Source: an uncultured Eubacteriales bacterium (GTDB lineage Bacteria > Bacillota > Clostridia > Peptostreptococcales > Anaerovoracaceae). Taken from it: a DNA stretch of 46,019 nucleotides. Below are positions 33,493 through 43,231 of the stretch, piece after piece. Each line of letters opens with the position of its first letter. The stretch's first letter is position 1. The notes below the pieces were generated by a model. That model was not told the DNA's origin and searched no databases. It saw only the letters and a program-made list of their open reading frames with translations. The position numbers were made by a program, and so were the translations under genes. The stretch is from positions 1-46,019 of the forward strand of contig UQEW01000006.1 of assembly GCA_900540145.1 (NCBI GenBank). The letters are read 5' to 3'.

Positions 33493-36400
33493 TCAAGACT
33501 TCTTAGCTTCGCTTCTCTTTATTATATTATATGAACAGCCTTCAAAGGCCGTATCAAATCTGCATATGCCCTTATAACTGCAATAGGTGCATGCCGAACG
33601 TTCTTTGGTCTTCATGGGATGCACATCTATCTTGCCGTCGGTCAGGTCCTTGCAAAGTTCTTTGACTTTTTCGCCCACAACCTCCTGCAGCTTCTCGAAC
33701 TCTTCTTCCGTTAAAAGTCCTTCCTTCCCGGTGTTTTTCACGCCTTCCTTGGTATTTTTTATGGGAACTATTTCAGAAAATCCTTCAAACTCTCCGGCTA
33801 TGCCGTGAATCACCTCCGGATCATCCACCATTATCCCATCCAGCTTAAAGGACTTTCTGATTTCTTTTTCCAAAGCCTCTTCATCTACATCTTTATATGA
33901 AAAGTCCACCACTGGGTCTTTTATCTTAAAGTAAAAGACTCCTGCCGGCTTTTTCCTGTTATCGCAGGCTGCCTGCAGATACAACATCAGCTGCAGCCTG
34001 TACCCCGCGGCAGCTTCGTCAATATCAAAGGCTTCGTTGCCCGTCTTATAATCTATGATTTTTACTCTGTCGTCGTCCAAATAATCTACTCTGTCTATGA
34101 TTCCCTCGATGAAGACCTTTTTGTCATCGAGGTGTATCTCAATAGGCTCCAGCTGGCCTCTGCGGCCGAAAGAAACTTCAGGCTGTATGGATTTTATAAC
34201 GCCTGCTCTGACCTGCTCCACCACCGTCCAGCATACCTGGCGGCAAATGTCCAGAACCCTCTGGCCGCGATATACTTCCAAGTTACTGTCTTTGAAAAGT
34301 CCGTCTCTATAGCTTTCCCCGATTTCGGTTATCTTCCCTTCGACAATTTGGTCGCATTCTTTTCGGGTCACCGTCATCCACGGCGAAGCCGAATCTGTGA
34401 TATCAACGCCTTCCTGCGTAAGGGCTTTTGTAAGTTCCATAAGGCACTGATGATAGACATCTCCTATTTCCCGAGGAGCTGCTTCATAGATTCGCCTTTC
34501 TTCCGGTTTCAGCCCGTAAGATATCAGATGAGAGAAAGGACAGCGGGAAAACTTTTCTATTCTGGATGGACTCAAGGCCAGAGCCTCATCTGTGTCTTTC
34601 CTGAACAAAGCGTCTGCGGCTTGTCGTCCCAATTCCTCCTGTCTATTGGTAAACGCCAGCCCATCTCGCATATTTTTGATTTCTTCTGGTCTATTCTTTT
34701 CCATCCATGAAAGACTATGCTGCCAATCTTCCGATAACTGACCGCCTTCTCCGACGGCCCTGAGAGCTTCCGTCAGATGCCTCATTCCGCTGATGCTGCC
34801 ATTTATCAGTTTTTTGCTTTCGCCGTCGTTTAGTATATCTTTTTCCACCTCAATGCCGGGGAACAAGCGTACAAGCTTTTCAAATATTCTTGACGGCCTC
34901 GTCTGATTTCCCTCTAAATCTGCGGCGCTGTAACTCATCCACAGATATTCATAAGGGGAAGAAAGATTTTTGTATATGGCCACCTTTTCTTCCATTAATC
35001 TGACTGCATCCACCTTGCACAGCTCTTTGCCTCCGCTGGCAAAAAACTCTCTTTCTTCAGGGGAGAAAAGACCTTGAGTCGGCTTTTCCTGCGGCATAAC
35101 GCCCTCGTTGGCGCCCATGACTATCAGCGCTCTTATCTTGCCGCTTCTGCTCCTTTGCATGGTTCCCATCATAAGTCCGTCTTCCGTAGGAGGCAAAAGT
35201 CCTATTTCTACCTGCGATAAGCCTGCCGTGAAAATATCTCTGAAGCTTTCCGCTTCGAAGGCTTCCTGCCCCATTATATGGTACATCTGTTCCAGTATGG
35301 TAACCAAGCTGTTCCATATCTGTCTCGTTTCATCAGCCAAATCCACTAAACCCTTCGCCTCCTGGCTCTTGGCAAGTTGGAGAATTTTTTCGGGAAGCCT
35401 AAGCTGCTCTTTTAGATAGTCATAGAAACCTTTGATAAATCCCCCTGTGGTCTCTTGCTGCAAAAGTTCTTCCAAAGGCTTGAGGTTTTCCACCGCTCTG
35501 GCTCTCAATAAATTTACGGCAGCCAAGCCTTCCTCTCCGTATTCGCCCTTACTCCTGCGGAAAGGTTTTTTCCACATGGTTCCCTTGATTTTATATTTAA
35601 TGCTGTAATTTTCCAAATCTGCCAGCTCTTCGCCGGAAAAATCGCCAATTCCCGATTTGAGCAGTGTAAGCAGGCTCTCAGTCCTGTAATTTTCAATCAC
35701 AACGTCTAATAACGATGTGACTGCTTGTACTATAGCATTGGACAAAATATCCTTTTTAACGTCAGAAAACACCTGAAGACCGTATTCTTCAAAGACTCTT
35801 GCCGCTGCCTCCCCTCTGCTTTCCATATCGTTGCATACTACTTTTATATCTCTGTATCTCAGCCCTTTGTCTCTCACGAGATGCAGGATGAAAGAGGCGG
35901 CGCTTTCAGCCTCGTTATATACGTTGGCAGCAGATACCAGCGTAAGGCCTTGGCTGCCCTCTGCAGTTTTACATTTGACAGAAGGTATGGCATACAGCTC
36001 TTTTTCTATGTGACGTACGGCCTCGGTCCTTCCCAAAACAGCGTAATCCTCAGGGATTCGCCTTCTTTCATGTTCTATCCCTAAACTGTCTGCCAGCCTT
36101 TCTGCATTTTGAATTACTATTTTGGGCAGCTCAAATAAATCTTTATCCCTGCCTCTGTCATCAAAAGTCATCACCAGGTTAAGCTGCCTAGCCGCAGCCA
36201 TAAGCTGTCCCAGCAGGGCCATGGCCTTCGGGGCAAAGCTGTCGAAACCATACACCCATATCCGGCTTTCCTTTATCATTTGAGAATCTTTAATCTTATC
36301 TATATATAAGTTTATATAATCTTCCGAGTCGGTGTATTGGCCGCTTATCTGCTGTTCATAATCTGAAAACAAGGCGTATATGTCCAGCAGCTTTCTTTGG

Positions 36401-36828
36401 GTATATGAGCCTTCTTCGCACTGTTCTGCCATGTTCATAAGATCTTCTGACGTACAGTCATATTGTTTCATTTCGGAAATAAAGTTATTGACTGAGTCCA
36501 GAAAAGATGCTTTTCTCTCCATGCCTTTGAATACCTGCAATCGATTTTGCAGCTTCAAAGCGCTCTTATAAAGCAGCATATGTCGGCCGTATTTATCGAT
36601 GAATCGTCTGCGGTCTCCTCCCATCTGGCTCAGGAGGCGGCTCCCCAGCCTTGAAGGGGAGAGAATCTCCACATCCATCAATGCCGAAACGCCAAGATGG
36701 CGGAAAGCTTGCCTTTCCGCCTCTAAAGTGTACTGGTCCGGAACCAAGATAATGGTCTTGTCCGTCAGGTTATCGAATATGAATTTTTCTTTGTCCAGAC
36801 TTTCTCTGCCAAAGTAAATGTTCAGCAA
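33493..36828 (-). CDS. addB: ATP-dependent helicase/nuclease subunit B (AddB/RexB)
   Basis: 1111 residues, usual AddB size. The C-terminal RecB-type nuclease has GIIDRVDYL and VKIIDYKTG. A four-cysteine Fe-S staple joins SRCPFSH (about residue 765) with CTYCSYKGIC near the C-terminus. The N-terminal helicase-like part begins FGRESLDKEKF and lacks the GxxxxGK(S/T) Walker A of Bacillus AddB, resembling the RexB branch. With AddA it resects double-strand breaks for recombination. Unusually, no addA is adjacent. The start is a TTG with AAAGAGG at 7 nt, whose ribosome site lies in the last codons of the phosphatase gene 4 bp upstream. Confidence 0.92.
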   Translation of the reverse strand: MLNIYFGRESLDKEKFIFDNLTDKTIILVPDQYTLEAERQAFRHLGVSALMDVEILSPSRLGSRLLSQMGGDRRRFIDKYGRHMLLYKSALKLQNRLQVFKGMERKASFLDSVNNFISEMKQYDCTSEDLMNMAEQCEEGSYTQRKLLDIYALFSDYEQQISGQYTDSEDYINLYIDKIKDSQMIKESRIWVYGFDSFAPKAMALLGQLMAAARQLNLVMTFDDRGRDKDLFELPKIVIQNAERLADSLGIEHERRRIPEDYAVLGRTEAVRHIEKELYAIPSVKCKTAEGSQGLTLVSAANVYNEAESAASFILHLVRDKGLRYRDIKVVCNDMESRGEAAARVFEEYGLQVFSDVKKDILSNAIVQAVTSLLDVVIENYRTESLLTLLKSGIGDFSGEELADLENYSIKYKIKGTMWKKPFRRSKGEYGEEGLAAVNLLRARAVENLKPLEELLQQETTGGFIKGFYDYLKEQLRLPEKILQLAKSQEAKGLVDLADETRQIWNSLVTILEQMYHIMGQEAFEAESFRDIFTAGLSQVEIGLLPPTEDGLMMGTMQRSRSGKIRALIVMGANEGVMPQEKPTQGLFSPEEREFFASGGKELCKVDAVRLMEEKVAIYKNLSSPYEYLWMSYSAADLEGNQTRPSRIFEKLVRLFPGIEVEKDILNDGESKKLINGSISGMRHLTEALRAVGEGGQLSEDWQHSLSWMEKNRPEEIKNMRDGLAFTNRQEELGRQAADALFRKDTDEALALSPSRIEKFSRCPFSHLISYGLKPEERRIYEAAPREIGDVYHQCLMELTKALTQEGVDITDSASPWMTVTRKECDQIVEGKITEIGESYRDGLFKDSNLEVYRGQRVLDICRQVCWTVVEQVRAGVIKSIQPEVSFGRRGQLEPIEIHLDDKKVFIEGIIDRVDYLDDDRVKIIDYKTGNEAFDIDEAAAGYRLQLMLYLQAACDNRKKPAGVFYFKIKDPVVDFSYKDVDEEALEKEIRKSFKLDGIMVDDPEVIHGIAGEFEGFSEIVPIKNTKEGVKNTGKEGLLTEEEFEKLQEVVGEKVKELCKDLTDGKIDVHPMKTKERSACTYCSYKGICRFDTAFEGCSYNIIKRSEAKKS

Positions 36829-36832
36829 TTTT

Positions 36833-37492
36833 TTACCTCTTTAACTGCTTCAACTGCTCCAAAAGAGCGACCATATCCATAGGTTCGGCGATGTGATAAT
36901 CTATCCGGCATCCTTCAAAATTCTCATCATCGCTGGTCATTCTCCAATCGACTAATACCGATGTGACGCCTGCGTTATTGGCGCACCTTATGTCAAAGGA
37001 GCTGTCTCCTACCATTATTGCCTCGTCGGAAGAGGCTTTTAGCTTTTCAAGGCCCAAAAGCAGCGGCTCAGGATCCGGTTTATGTTTGTCCGTGTCGTCG
37101 CAGCTGACTATAGCGTCAAAGTAATGGTCTATGCCAAAGTTCTTCATATAGAACAATGTGGATTCCTTGGTTCTGGAGGTTACCACGCCTACTTTGTATC
37201 CGGCTGCTTTGACAGCTTTTATCATGTCTTCTGTTCCGGGAAACATCTTGACCAATTCATCGGCCTTAGCCCTCTGATGAGCTCTGTAAGTCTCAGCGCT
37301 TTCCTCCGGCGGCACGCCCGGGAACTCTCTTGCCATAGTTATCAGCAGTGGTTCGCCGAAGCACTTGGTAATATGTTCAACCGGCATTTCATGGCCTAAA
37401 TAATATCTGTATGTATATTGCCATGCTTCTACTATAACATCGTTGGTATTTATAAGGGTTCCATCAAAATCAAATATAACAGTATTTATCAT
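36833..37492 (-). CDS. HAD-family phosphatase (PpaX / phosphoglycolate phosphatase-like)
   Basis: About 219 residues. HAD motifs are in order: VIFDFDGTLINTND (nucleophile and general acid aspartates), VGVVTSRTKES, and KPDPEPLLLGLEKL followed by MVGDSSFDI. The alpha-helical cap is of the small PGP/PpaX type, and the N-terminal TLINTND is reminiscent of pyrophosphatase PpaX, but substrate cannot be read off. The ATG at 37492 has GGGAG 5 nt upstream and is preferred over 37504. It sits 15 bp after tex and is probably co-transcribed with addB. Confidence 0.88.
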   Translation of the reverse strand: MINTVIFDFDGTLINTNDVIVEAWQYTYRYYLGHEMPVEHITKCFGEPLLITMAREFPGVPPEESAETYRAHQRAKADELVKMFPGTEDMIKAVKAAGYKVGVVTSRTKESTLFYMKNFGIDHYFDAIVSCDDTDKHKPDPEPLLLGLEKLKASSDEAIMVGDSSFDIRCANNAGVTSVLVDWRMTSDDENFEGCRIDYHIAEPMDMVALLEQLKQLKR

Positions 37493-37507
37493 AAATTCTC
37501 CCACATA

Positions 37508-39682
37508 TTAAAGTTTCATCGTAAGACCGACTTTCATCTTTTCAGGATCTATGGATATAATCTTGACTTTAACCGTATCTCCCACAGAAACCACATCCAG
37601 CGGGTGTTTAATGTACTTATCGCTCATTTGCGATATGTGAACAAGTCCGTCGTTTTTGACTCCGATATCCACGAACGCTCCGAAATCCACCACATTTCTT
37701 ACCGTTCCTGTCAGCTCCATATCCAGCTTAAGGTCCTCAAAACTTTTTACATCGTTTCTGAAAATTACAGGAGGAGCGTCTTCACGAGGGTCCCTGGCCG
37801 GTTTTTTCATTTCCTCCACTATATCGGTTAGGGTCAACTGGCCCACACCCAGATCTTCTGCCATCTGAGCCATGCTCTGTGAAAAACTTTTAGCCTTATA
37901 CGTTTTTTTAATCTTTTCTTCTATAGTCTTATCTCCGCCTTTGCGGATGGAAGCCGGATCCACCTCCAGTTTATCCATCATAACGCGGGCCGCCTCGTAC
38001 GACTCAGGATGTACAGATGTGGCGTCCAAAGGATTGTCTCCGTCTGTTATGCGCAAAAACCCTGCGCACTGATTGAAGGCTTTCTCTCCCAGCTTAGGAA
38101 CTTTTATCAATTGCTTCCTGTCGGTGAATTTGCCGTTTTCTTCTCTATAGGCTACTATGTTTTTGGCTATGCCCATATTTATACCTGCGATATAGGAAAG
38201 CAATGACGGAGAAGCAGTGTTTAAGTCCACGCCTACCCTGTTGACGCAGTCTTCCACCACGTTGGTCAAAGCTCCTTCCAGCAATTTTTGGTTAATATCG
38301 TGTTGATACTGGCCTACGCCGATGCTCTTAGGGTCGATTTTAACCAATTCCGCCAGCGGGTCTTGCAGCCTCCTGCCCAGCGACATAGCGCCTCTGGTGG
38401 TGACATCCAAATTAGGATATTCTTCAGCTGCCAATTTAGATGCAGAATATACGGAGGCTCCTGCTTCATTGACTATGGTGTACTGAATGTCGTATCCGTT
38501 TTTCTTTATAAAGTTAGCCACCATCTCTTCTGTTTCTCGTGAAGCGGTGCCATTGCCTACGGCTATTACGTCGGCTCCGTACTTTTCAATTATCTTTTTA
38601 AGAGCGGCTTCCGATCCGGCTATGTCGTTTTTAGGCTGAGTAGGATAAATTGTTGTGTAGGCTCTCAGCTTGCCTGTTTCGTCCAGAACAGCCACCTTGC
38701 ATCCTGTTCTGTATCCCGGGTCGATGCTGATAACTTTTTTGCCTTTGACCGGCGGAGTCATCAGCAGGCTTTCAGTGTTTTTAGCGAATATCTTAACTGC
38801 CTCAGCTTCGGCTCTCTCTGTGAGAAGATTTCTCATCTCTCTTTCTACCGATGGGCTTATAAGCCGCTTATACGCATCAGCTATGGTTTCTTCCAGCAGT
38901 GGGAAGAATATGGATTTTTCATTTCTTATCACAGCTTTTGCTATGATGCCGTGCATATCATCTGTGTTGACGTTTACCTTTACTTTAAGCTTCTTCTCCT
39001 TTTCTCCCCTATTAATGGCCAAAACCCTGTGGTTAGGTATCTTGGAAAGAGCTTCCTGACGATCATAATACATATCGTATACGGTTTTCTCTTCCGGATC
39101 CTGCGCTTCGGTGGCGATTACGCCGGTTTCAAAGGTTTTGTTTCTTATATCCTGCGTTATATCAGGGTCGTCTGCTATCATCTCTGCGATTATGTCCATG
39201 GCCCCTTGCAAAGCCTCTTGAACGGTATTTACGCCTTTTTCCTCGTCTACAAAGGCTGCCGCCTCTTCTTCCGGCGTTCCTTCTGTTTTAAGCTGAGCGT
39301 ACATTATCATCGCCAGCGGTTCAAGACCCTTTTCCTTGGCCTTGGACGCTCTTGTGGCTTTTTTCTGCTTAAACGGTTTATAAAGGTCCTCGACTCTCTG
39401 AAGTACTTCGGCTGCTGTTATCTCTTCTTTCAGCTCTTCAGTCAGCTTTCCCTGCTCTTCGATGAGCCTTATAACCTCTTCTTTTCGCTCCTCAAGGTTC
39501 CTCAGATATTTGAGTCTCTCGTCCATATCTCTCAAGATTACGTCTGTAAGTCCGCCTGTTGCTTCTTTTCTGTAACGGGCGATGAAAGGTATGGTATTGC
39601 CTTCATCTATTAATTCTACGGTGTGCTGTACCTGCGATGTCTTGATTTTAAATTCTGCCGCTAGCTTTTGTATTATGTCCAT
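37508..39682 (-). CDS. tex: RNA-binding transcriptional accessory protein Tex
   Basis: 724 residues, full length. Domains in order: N-terminal Tex helical domain (IIQKLAAEFKI...TIPFIARYRKEATGG); YqgF/RuvC-like RNase H fold (VISIDPGYRTGCKVAVLD); a helix-hairpin-helix pair (LNTASPSLLSYIAGI and KVPKLGEKAFNQ); and a C-terminal S1 domain (LTGTVRNVVDFGAFVDIGV). Tex is a conserved cytoplasmic RNA/DNA-binding factor linked to RNA polymerase and RNA turnover. It begins 5 bp after prfB. Confidence 0.95.
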   Translation of the reverse strand: MDIIQKLAAEFKIKTSQVQHTVELIDEGNTIPFIARYRKEATGGLTDVILRDMDERLKYLRNLEERKEEVIRLIEEQGKLTEELKEEITAAEVLQRVEDLYKPFKQKKATRASKAKEKGLEPLAMIMYAQLKTEGTPEEEAAAFVDEEKGVNTVQEALQGAMDIIAEMIADDPDITQDIRNKTFETGVIATEAQDPEEKTVYDMYYDRQEALSKIPNHRVLAINRGEKEKKLKVKVNVNTDDMHGIIAKAVIRNEKSIFFPLLEETIADAYKRLISPSVEREMRNLLTERAEAEAVKIFAKNTESLLMTPPVKGKKVISIDPGYRTGCKVAVLDETGKLRAYTTIYPTQPKNDIAGSEAALKKIIEKYGADVIAVGNGTASRETEEMVANFIKKNGYDIQYTIVNEAGASVYSASKLAAEEYPNLDVTTRGAMSLGRRLQDPLAELVKIDPKSIGVGQYQHDINQKLLEGALTNVVEDCVNRVGVDLNTASPSLLSYIAGINMGIAKNIVAYREENGKFTDRKQLIKVPKLGEKAFNQCAGFLRITDGDNPLDATSVHPESYEAARVMMDKLEVDPASIRKGGDKTIEEKIKKTYKAKSFSQSMAQMAEDLGVGQLTLTDIVEEMKKPARDPREDAPPVIFRNDVKSFEDLKLDMELTGTVRNVVDFGAFVDIGVKNDGLVHISQMSDKYIKHPLDVVSVGDTVKVKIISIDPEKMKVGLTMKL

Positions 39683-39687
39683 TCTTT

Positions 39688-40789
39688 TTATTCCTTCTGT
39701 TTAAGCTTTTCATTTATGAAATAATCTATGTCTCCGTCCATTACTGCGTTGACGTTGGAAGTCTCGGCTCCCGTCCTGTGATCCTTTACCAATGTATATG
39801 GCTGGAAAACGTATGAACGTATCTGCGAACCCCATGTATTCATGGAATAATCGCCTTTTAGTTCTTTCAGCGTCTCCTTATGCTCCTGTTCTTTAAGTTC
39901 GGCCAGCTTGGACATGAGGATCTTCATCGCCACTTCTCTGTTTTGATGCTGGCTTCTCTCGTTTTGGCATGTTACCACTATATTGGTAGGGATATGGGTT
40001 ATCCTTATGGCGGAATCCGTCTTGTTGACGTGCTGTCCGCCGGCGCCGCTGCTCCTGAAAGTATCGATTTTCAAGTCTTCGGGATCTATCTCCACCGAAA
40101 GGTCTTCTTCCACCTGTGGAACCACTTCCAACTGAGCAAAAGACGTCTGTCTCTTGCCTGCCGTGTTAAAAGGCGAAATTCTTACAAGCCTATGAACTCC
40201 TTTTTCGTTTTTCAGATATCCATAAGCGTTTTCTCCGTCCACCATTATGGTTGCGCTCTTGATTCCGGCTTCTGTGTCATTTTGATAATCAGTTAAAGTT
40301 ACTTTGTATCCTTTTTTCTCGCACCAACGTGTATAAAGTCTCAAAAGCATAGATGCCCAATCCATAGCGTCCACTCCGCCTGTTCCGGCGTGGATGGATA
40401 CAATGGCTCCGCATTTGTCATACTTGCCTGTCAGCAACGTGGAAATCCTCATGCTCTCCAGCTTTTCTCCAAAGTCTTCAAACATCTTGCTGATTTCTTT
40501 GTCCATGGATGGGTCGTTATCAGCCTCAGCCAGCTCTATCAATTCTTTGATGTCTTCCAAAGTATTTTCCAGCCGTCGATAAGCATCTACCGTAGTCTCC
40601 ATGGACTTCTTTTCTTTCATGACCTTCTGCGCCTTGTCGGGGTCATCCCAGAATCCTTCTTGTTCTATTTCCCTGTTGGTTCTGTCAATTTCTGCTTCAA
40701 GTTTAGCCAAGTCAAAGAGAGTCACCGACTTCTCGCAAAGTCACCTCTAAAGCAGGTATTTCTGCTTTGATCTGTTCTAATTGAATCAT
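39688..40789 (-). CDS. prfB: Peptide chain release factor 2 with programmed +1 frameshift
   Basis: RF2 of about 366 residues, read by joining two frames. The first 25 codons run from the ATG at 40789 to CTT (40715-40717), followed by an in-frame TGA (40712-40714). The ribosome slips one base on CTTTGAC and continues in the frame that codes for DLAKLEAEIDR. A GGTGA a few bases before the slip codon can act as the internal Shine-Dalgarno. Downstream are the RF2 marker SPF (ISPFNTAGKRQ), which reads UGA, and the GGQ motif (SSGAGGQHVNK), which triggers peptide release. RF2 protein thereby controls its own synthesis. A clean AAAGGAG precedes the ATG. Confidence 0.96.
40711..40717 (-). promoter_or_regulatory. 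prfB frameshift site CTTTGAC
   Basis: Minus-strand CTT TGA C is the canonical RF2 recoding heptamer. The zero-frame TGA lies at 40712-40714; a +1 slip on CTT joins codon 25 to the long frame. Confidence 0.93.
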
Positions 40790-40820
40790 TATTGGCTCCT
40801 TTCAAAACATTGTTATATTA

Positions 40821-40849
40821 ATTTTATCATAAATTTAGCGCGCCCACAA
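40821..40849 (-). promoter_or_regulatory. Probable promoter of prfB
   Basis: Minus strand TTGTGG (40844-40849), 17-bp spacer, TAAAAT (40821-40826), about 25 nt upstream of the prfB ATG once the start offset is allowed for. Confidence 0.5.
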
Positions 40850-40944
40850 GAAGCATATATTCCACGGGCGGCTGCACATGTATTTTATGGAAAAAGTATT
40901 ACGAAACTTTCGGCGGCAATGTTTTAGGACTGCAATGTACTATC

Positions 40945-40991
40945 AAAAAAGCTGTCTGACAATAGGCTATTAAGCCTCATGCCAGACAGCT
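40945..40991 (-). terminator. Terminator of the aldolase/homoserine dehydrogenase/aminotransferase operon
   Basis: A 9-bp stem (40950-40958 with 40983-40991) encloses a second small stem (40964-40968 with 40973-40977) and is followed on the minus strand by six T residues. It starts 28 bp after the aminotransferase stop. Confidence 0.88.
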
Positions 40992-41018
40992 CTCCTCATA
41001 TCTCGCTTCTGTCTTCCT

Positions 41019-42173
41019 CTACTTCATCATCTCTTCCATGAACACTCCTACCGATGTCCCGAATTTTACCTTCGCTCCCATCCTGTACAGCGTCCTCTCT
41101 ATTGCCGCCAATGAGGATACAAGATCATGCATATCTGCATTTCCCATATGCCCTATACGAAACATCTTTCCTGCATATGCTCCCAGGCCTCCTGCTACTA
41201 TGATTCCTTCCTCCTGTACCAGCTTCCTAAACTCTCCGTCATCTATTCCTTCCATATACAGTACGTTGGATAATGTCGGTGCTTCGTGTCCTTCCTCTGC
41301 CAGTATCTCAAAGCCAAGGCTCCTGAGCGCTTTCCTCATGGCTGCCGCCTGCTTCTCATGGCGCTTGAATCTGTTCTCAAGTCCTTCTTCCTTGATTATC
41401 CTTACAGCTTCCTTCATCGCCCATACCAGGTTCACTGCCGGCGTTGCAAAGTATTTCGATGGGTCCTCCATTATCGGTTTCCACTTCTCATAGTCTACAT
41501 AGTATTCCGGTATTGTCTCTCCAAGGCTCTTCCTCCTTGCAAGGGATTTCTCTCCTGCAAATACCAGTGCCAGTCCCGGCGCTACTCCGAATGCTTTCTG
41601 TGATGCTGTAAGCAGTACGTCTATGTGCATTGAATCTACATATGACCTGGCTCCTGCTGTCGCTGCCACTCCGTCTACTATGTAGATGGTCTCAGGATAC
41701 TTCTCATGCATCATCTTCCCTATCTCTTCGATAGGCGCCAGTACTCCTGTCGCTGTATCTACATGGGATACCGTCATCGCTGCATACTTCTTCTCTGACA
41801 GCTTCTTTTCTATCTTCTCTATCGGTACTATCTTTCCCCACTCACTCTGGATCACATCTACATTCAGTTTCTTCCTTCTCGTTACATCAAGGAATCTGTC
41901 TCCGAAGAAGCCATGGGATATTACAAGTACATTGTCTCCCTCTTTTGTATTGTTGGCTATGGCCATCTCCATTGCAAGGCTTCCCGTACCTGCTATCACA
42001 AATGCCTCTCCGCTCTTGCAGTCCATCAGTTCTTTTAAGTCTTCTATCACCGATTTGTAGTCCTTTACAAACTCCGGATCTCCAAAGGCACATGTGTCTC
42101 TTCCCATCTGGTCCTGTATGCTTCTTACCGTCGGTGACGGTCCGGGTATCATCACTATCTTTCTGTTTATCAT
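41019..42173 (-). CDS. Class V aminotransferase, alanine--glyoxylate / serine--pyruvate type
   Basis: 384 residues. AGT-family landmarks: N-terminal MIPGPSPTV, FVIAGTGSLAMEMA, HVDTATGVLAPIEEI, YIVDGVAATAG and the PLP lysine in LLTASQKAFGVAPGLALV. Relatives transfer amino groups from alanine or serine to glyoxylate, giving glycine. The first gene of the same operon encodes a 4-hydroxy-2-oxoglutarate-aldolase-like protein, whose known mammalian counterpart releases glyoxylate and pyruvate, so a coupled role is attractive. It lies 18 bp after the homoserine dehydrogenase gene. Codon use (ATA, GGA, AGA/AGG, GTA) is shared with its two partners and differs from flanking genes. Confidence 0.88.
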   Translation of the reverse strand: MINRKIVMIPGPSPTVRSIQDQMGRDTCAFGDPEFVKDYKSVIEDLKELMDCKSGEAFVIAGTGSLAMEMAIANNTKEGDNVLVISHGFFGDRFLDVTRRKKLNVDVIQSEWGKIVPIEKIEKKLSEKKYAAMTVSHVDTATGVLAPIEEIGKMMHEKYPETIYIVDGVAATAGARSYVDSMHIDVLLTASQKAFGVAPGLALVFAGEKSLARRKSLGETIPEYYVDYEKWKPIMEDPSKYFATPAVNLVWAMKEAVRIIKEEGLENRFKRHEKQAAAMRKALRSLGFEILAEEGHEAPTLSNVLYMEGIDDGEFRKLVQEEGIIVAGGLGAYAGKMFRIGHMGNADMHDLVSSLAAIERTLYRMGAKVKFGTSVGVFMEEMMK

Positions 42174-42191
42174 CTTTCTCTTCCTCCTTAT

Positions 42192-43229
42192 TTATCTTAC
42201 AAACTTGTATCCTCTGTGGATATTTATCACATCTCTTAGTATTGAGGCTGCTGCAGGTGTCGTTCCTGATGCCCCTCCTATCATCACCAAGTCTCCTAAG
42301 GTGTCTGATGTATACCTCACTGCCTTGTTCTTTCCTTCAACGCTGTAGAAGATGTTTTCCTGCCCTACCTTCTCAGGGCTTACTCTTATCTTCACTTCTC
42401 CATCTTCTCCTACTTCTGTCCTTCCTACAAGGCGGTACTTCTTTCCTTCTTCCTTGGCCTTTCGTATGTCTTCCTGTGTTACCTTGGTAATTCCTTCTAT
42501 CTCCACTTCTTCTATGCTCTTTGTTATCCCCATGTGTACCTTGGTCAGTATCAACAGCTTGGTCGCTGTATCATATCCTTCCACATCCAGGCTCGGATTG
42601 GTCTCTGCTATCCCATCCTCCTGTGCCTTCTTTAATGCTTCCTCATAGCTTACTCCCCTCTCCTCCATATCCTTTAATATGAAGTTGGTAGTCCCGTTTA
42701 ATACTCCCTCTATGCTCTTTATCTTCGCTCCTGCCATGTCCATCATTCCTCCGTTGACGGTCGGCAGCGCTCCTCCTGTCGTGCAGCCTATCCCTAGCTG
42801 CACTCCTTTCTCTTTTGCAAGCTCTTTTAACTCTTCGTATGCTAAAAGTACAGGTCCCTTGTCTGAGGTCACTACATTTATCCCTGCTCCAAGCAGCTTC
42901 CTTATGAAGCCTAATCCGGGCTCTCCTGTCTCTTTGTTGGTCGGCGTCATTATCACTGCCAGATCTACGTCCCCGTTTTCTATCACAGTGTCTACGTCTA
43001 TCTCCTTGCTTCCCCCTTCATACCTGGTTATGTCCTTCTCTCCTGACTGGGTGAATTCTATCAGCTTCGCAAGCTCTATTCCTTCTTTAGCATATATCCC
43101 TCCGTAATATTCTATTACGTAGTTTACTTCCGGCTTTAGCCCCTCTCCCTTTAGCTCTTCTCTCTTTTCTTCTATCAGTCTTACCAGGGCTTTCCCTACT
43201 CCTCCGTATCCAAATATCGCTATCCTCAT
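42192..43229 (-). CDS. hom: Homoserine dehydrogenase (short, no ACT domain)
   Basis: 345 residues. Rossmann start AIFGYGGVGKALV, catalytic-type lysine region VVTSDKGPVL, the GVLNGTTNFIL signature and NPSLDVEGYDTATKLLIL. It lacks the C-terminal ACT domain that gives threonine feedback in many bacterial enzymes. It interconverts aspartate semialdehyde and homoserine with NAD(P)H. No aspartokinase, homoserine kinase or threonine synthase gene is nearby, so a catabolic (homoserine-oxidising) or other hydroxy-amino-acid role is as plausible as biosynthesis. It sits between the aldolase and aminotransferase genes with gaps of 2 and 18 bp. Confidence 0.9.
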   Translation of the reverse strand: MRIAIFGYGGVGKALVRLIEEKREELKGEGLKPEVNYVIEYYGGIYAKEGIELAKLIEFTQSGEKDITRYEGGSKEIDVDTVIENGDVDLAVIMTPTNKETGEPGLGFIRKLLGAGINVVTSDKGPVLLAYEELKELAKEKGVQLGIGCTTGGALPTVNGGMMDMAGAKIKSIEGVLNGTTNFILKDMEERGVSYEEALKKAQEDGIAETNPSLDVEGYDTATKLLILTKVHMGITKSIEEVEIEGITKVTQEDIRKAKEEGKKYRLVGRTEVGEDGEVKIRVSPEKVGQENIFYSVEGKNKAVRYTSDTLGDLVMIGGASGTTPAAASILRDVINIHRGYKFVR

Positions 43230-43231
43230 AT

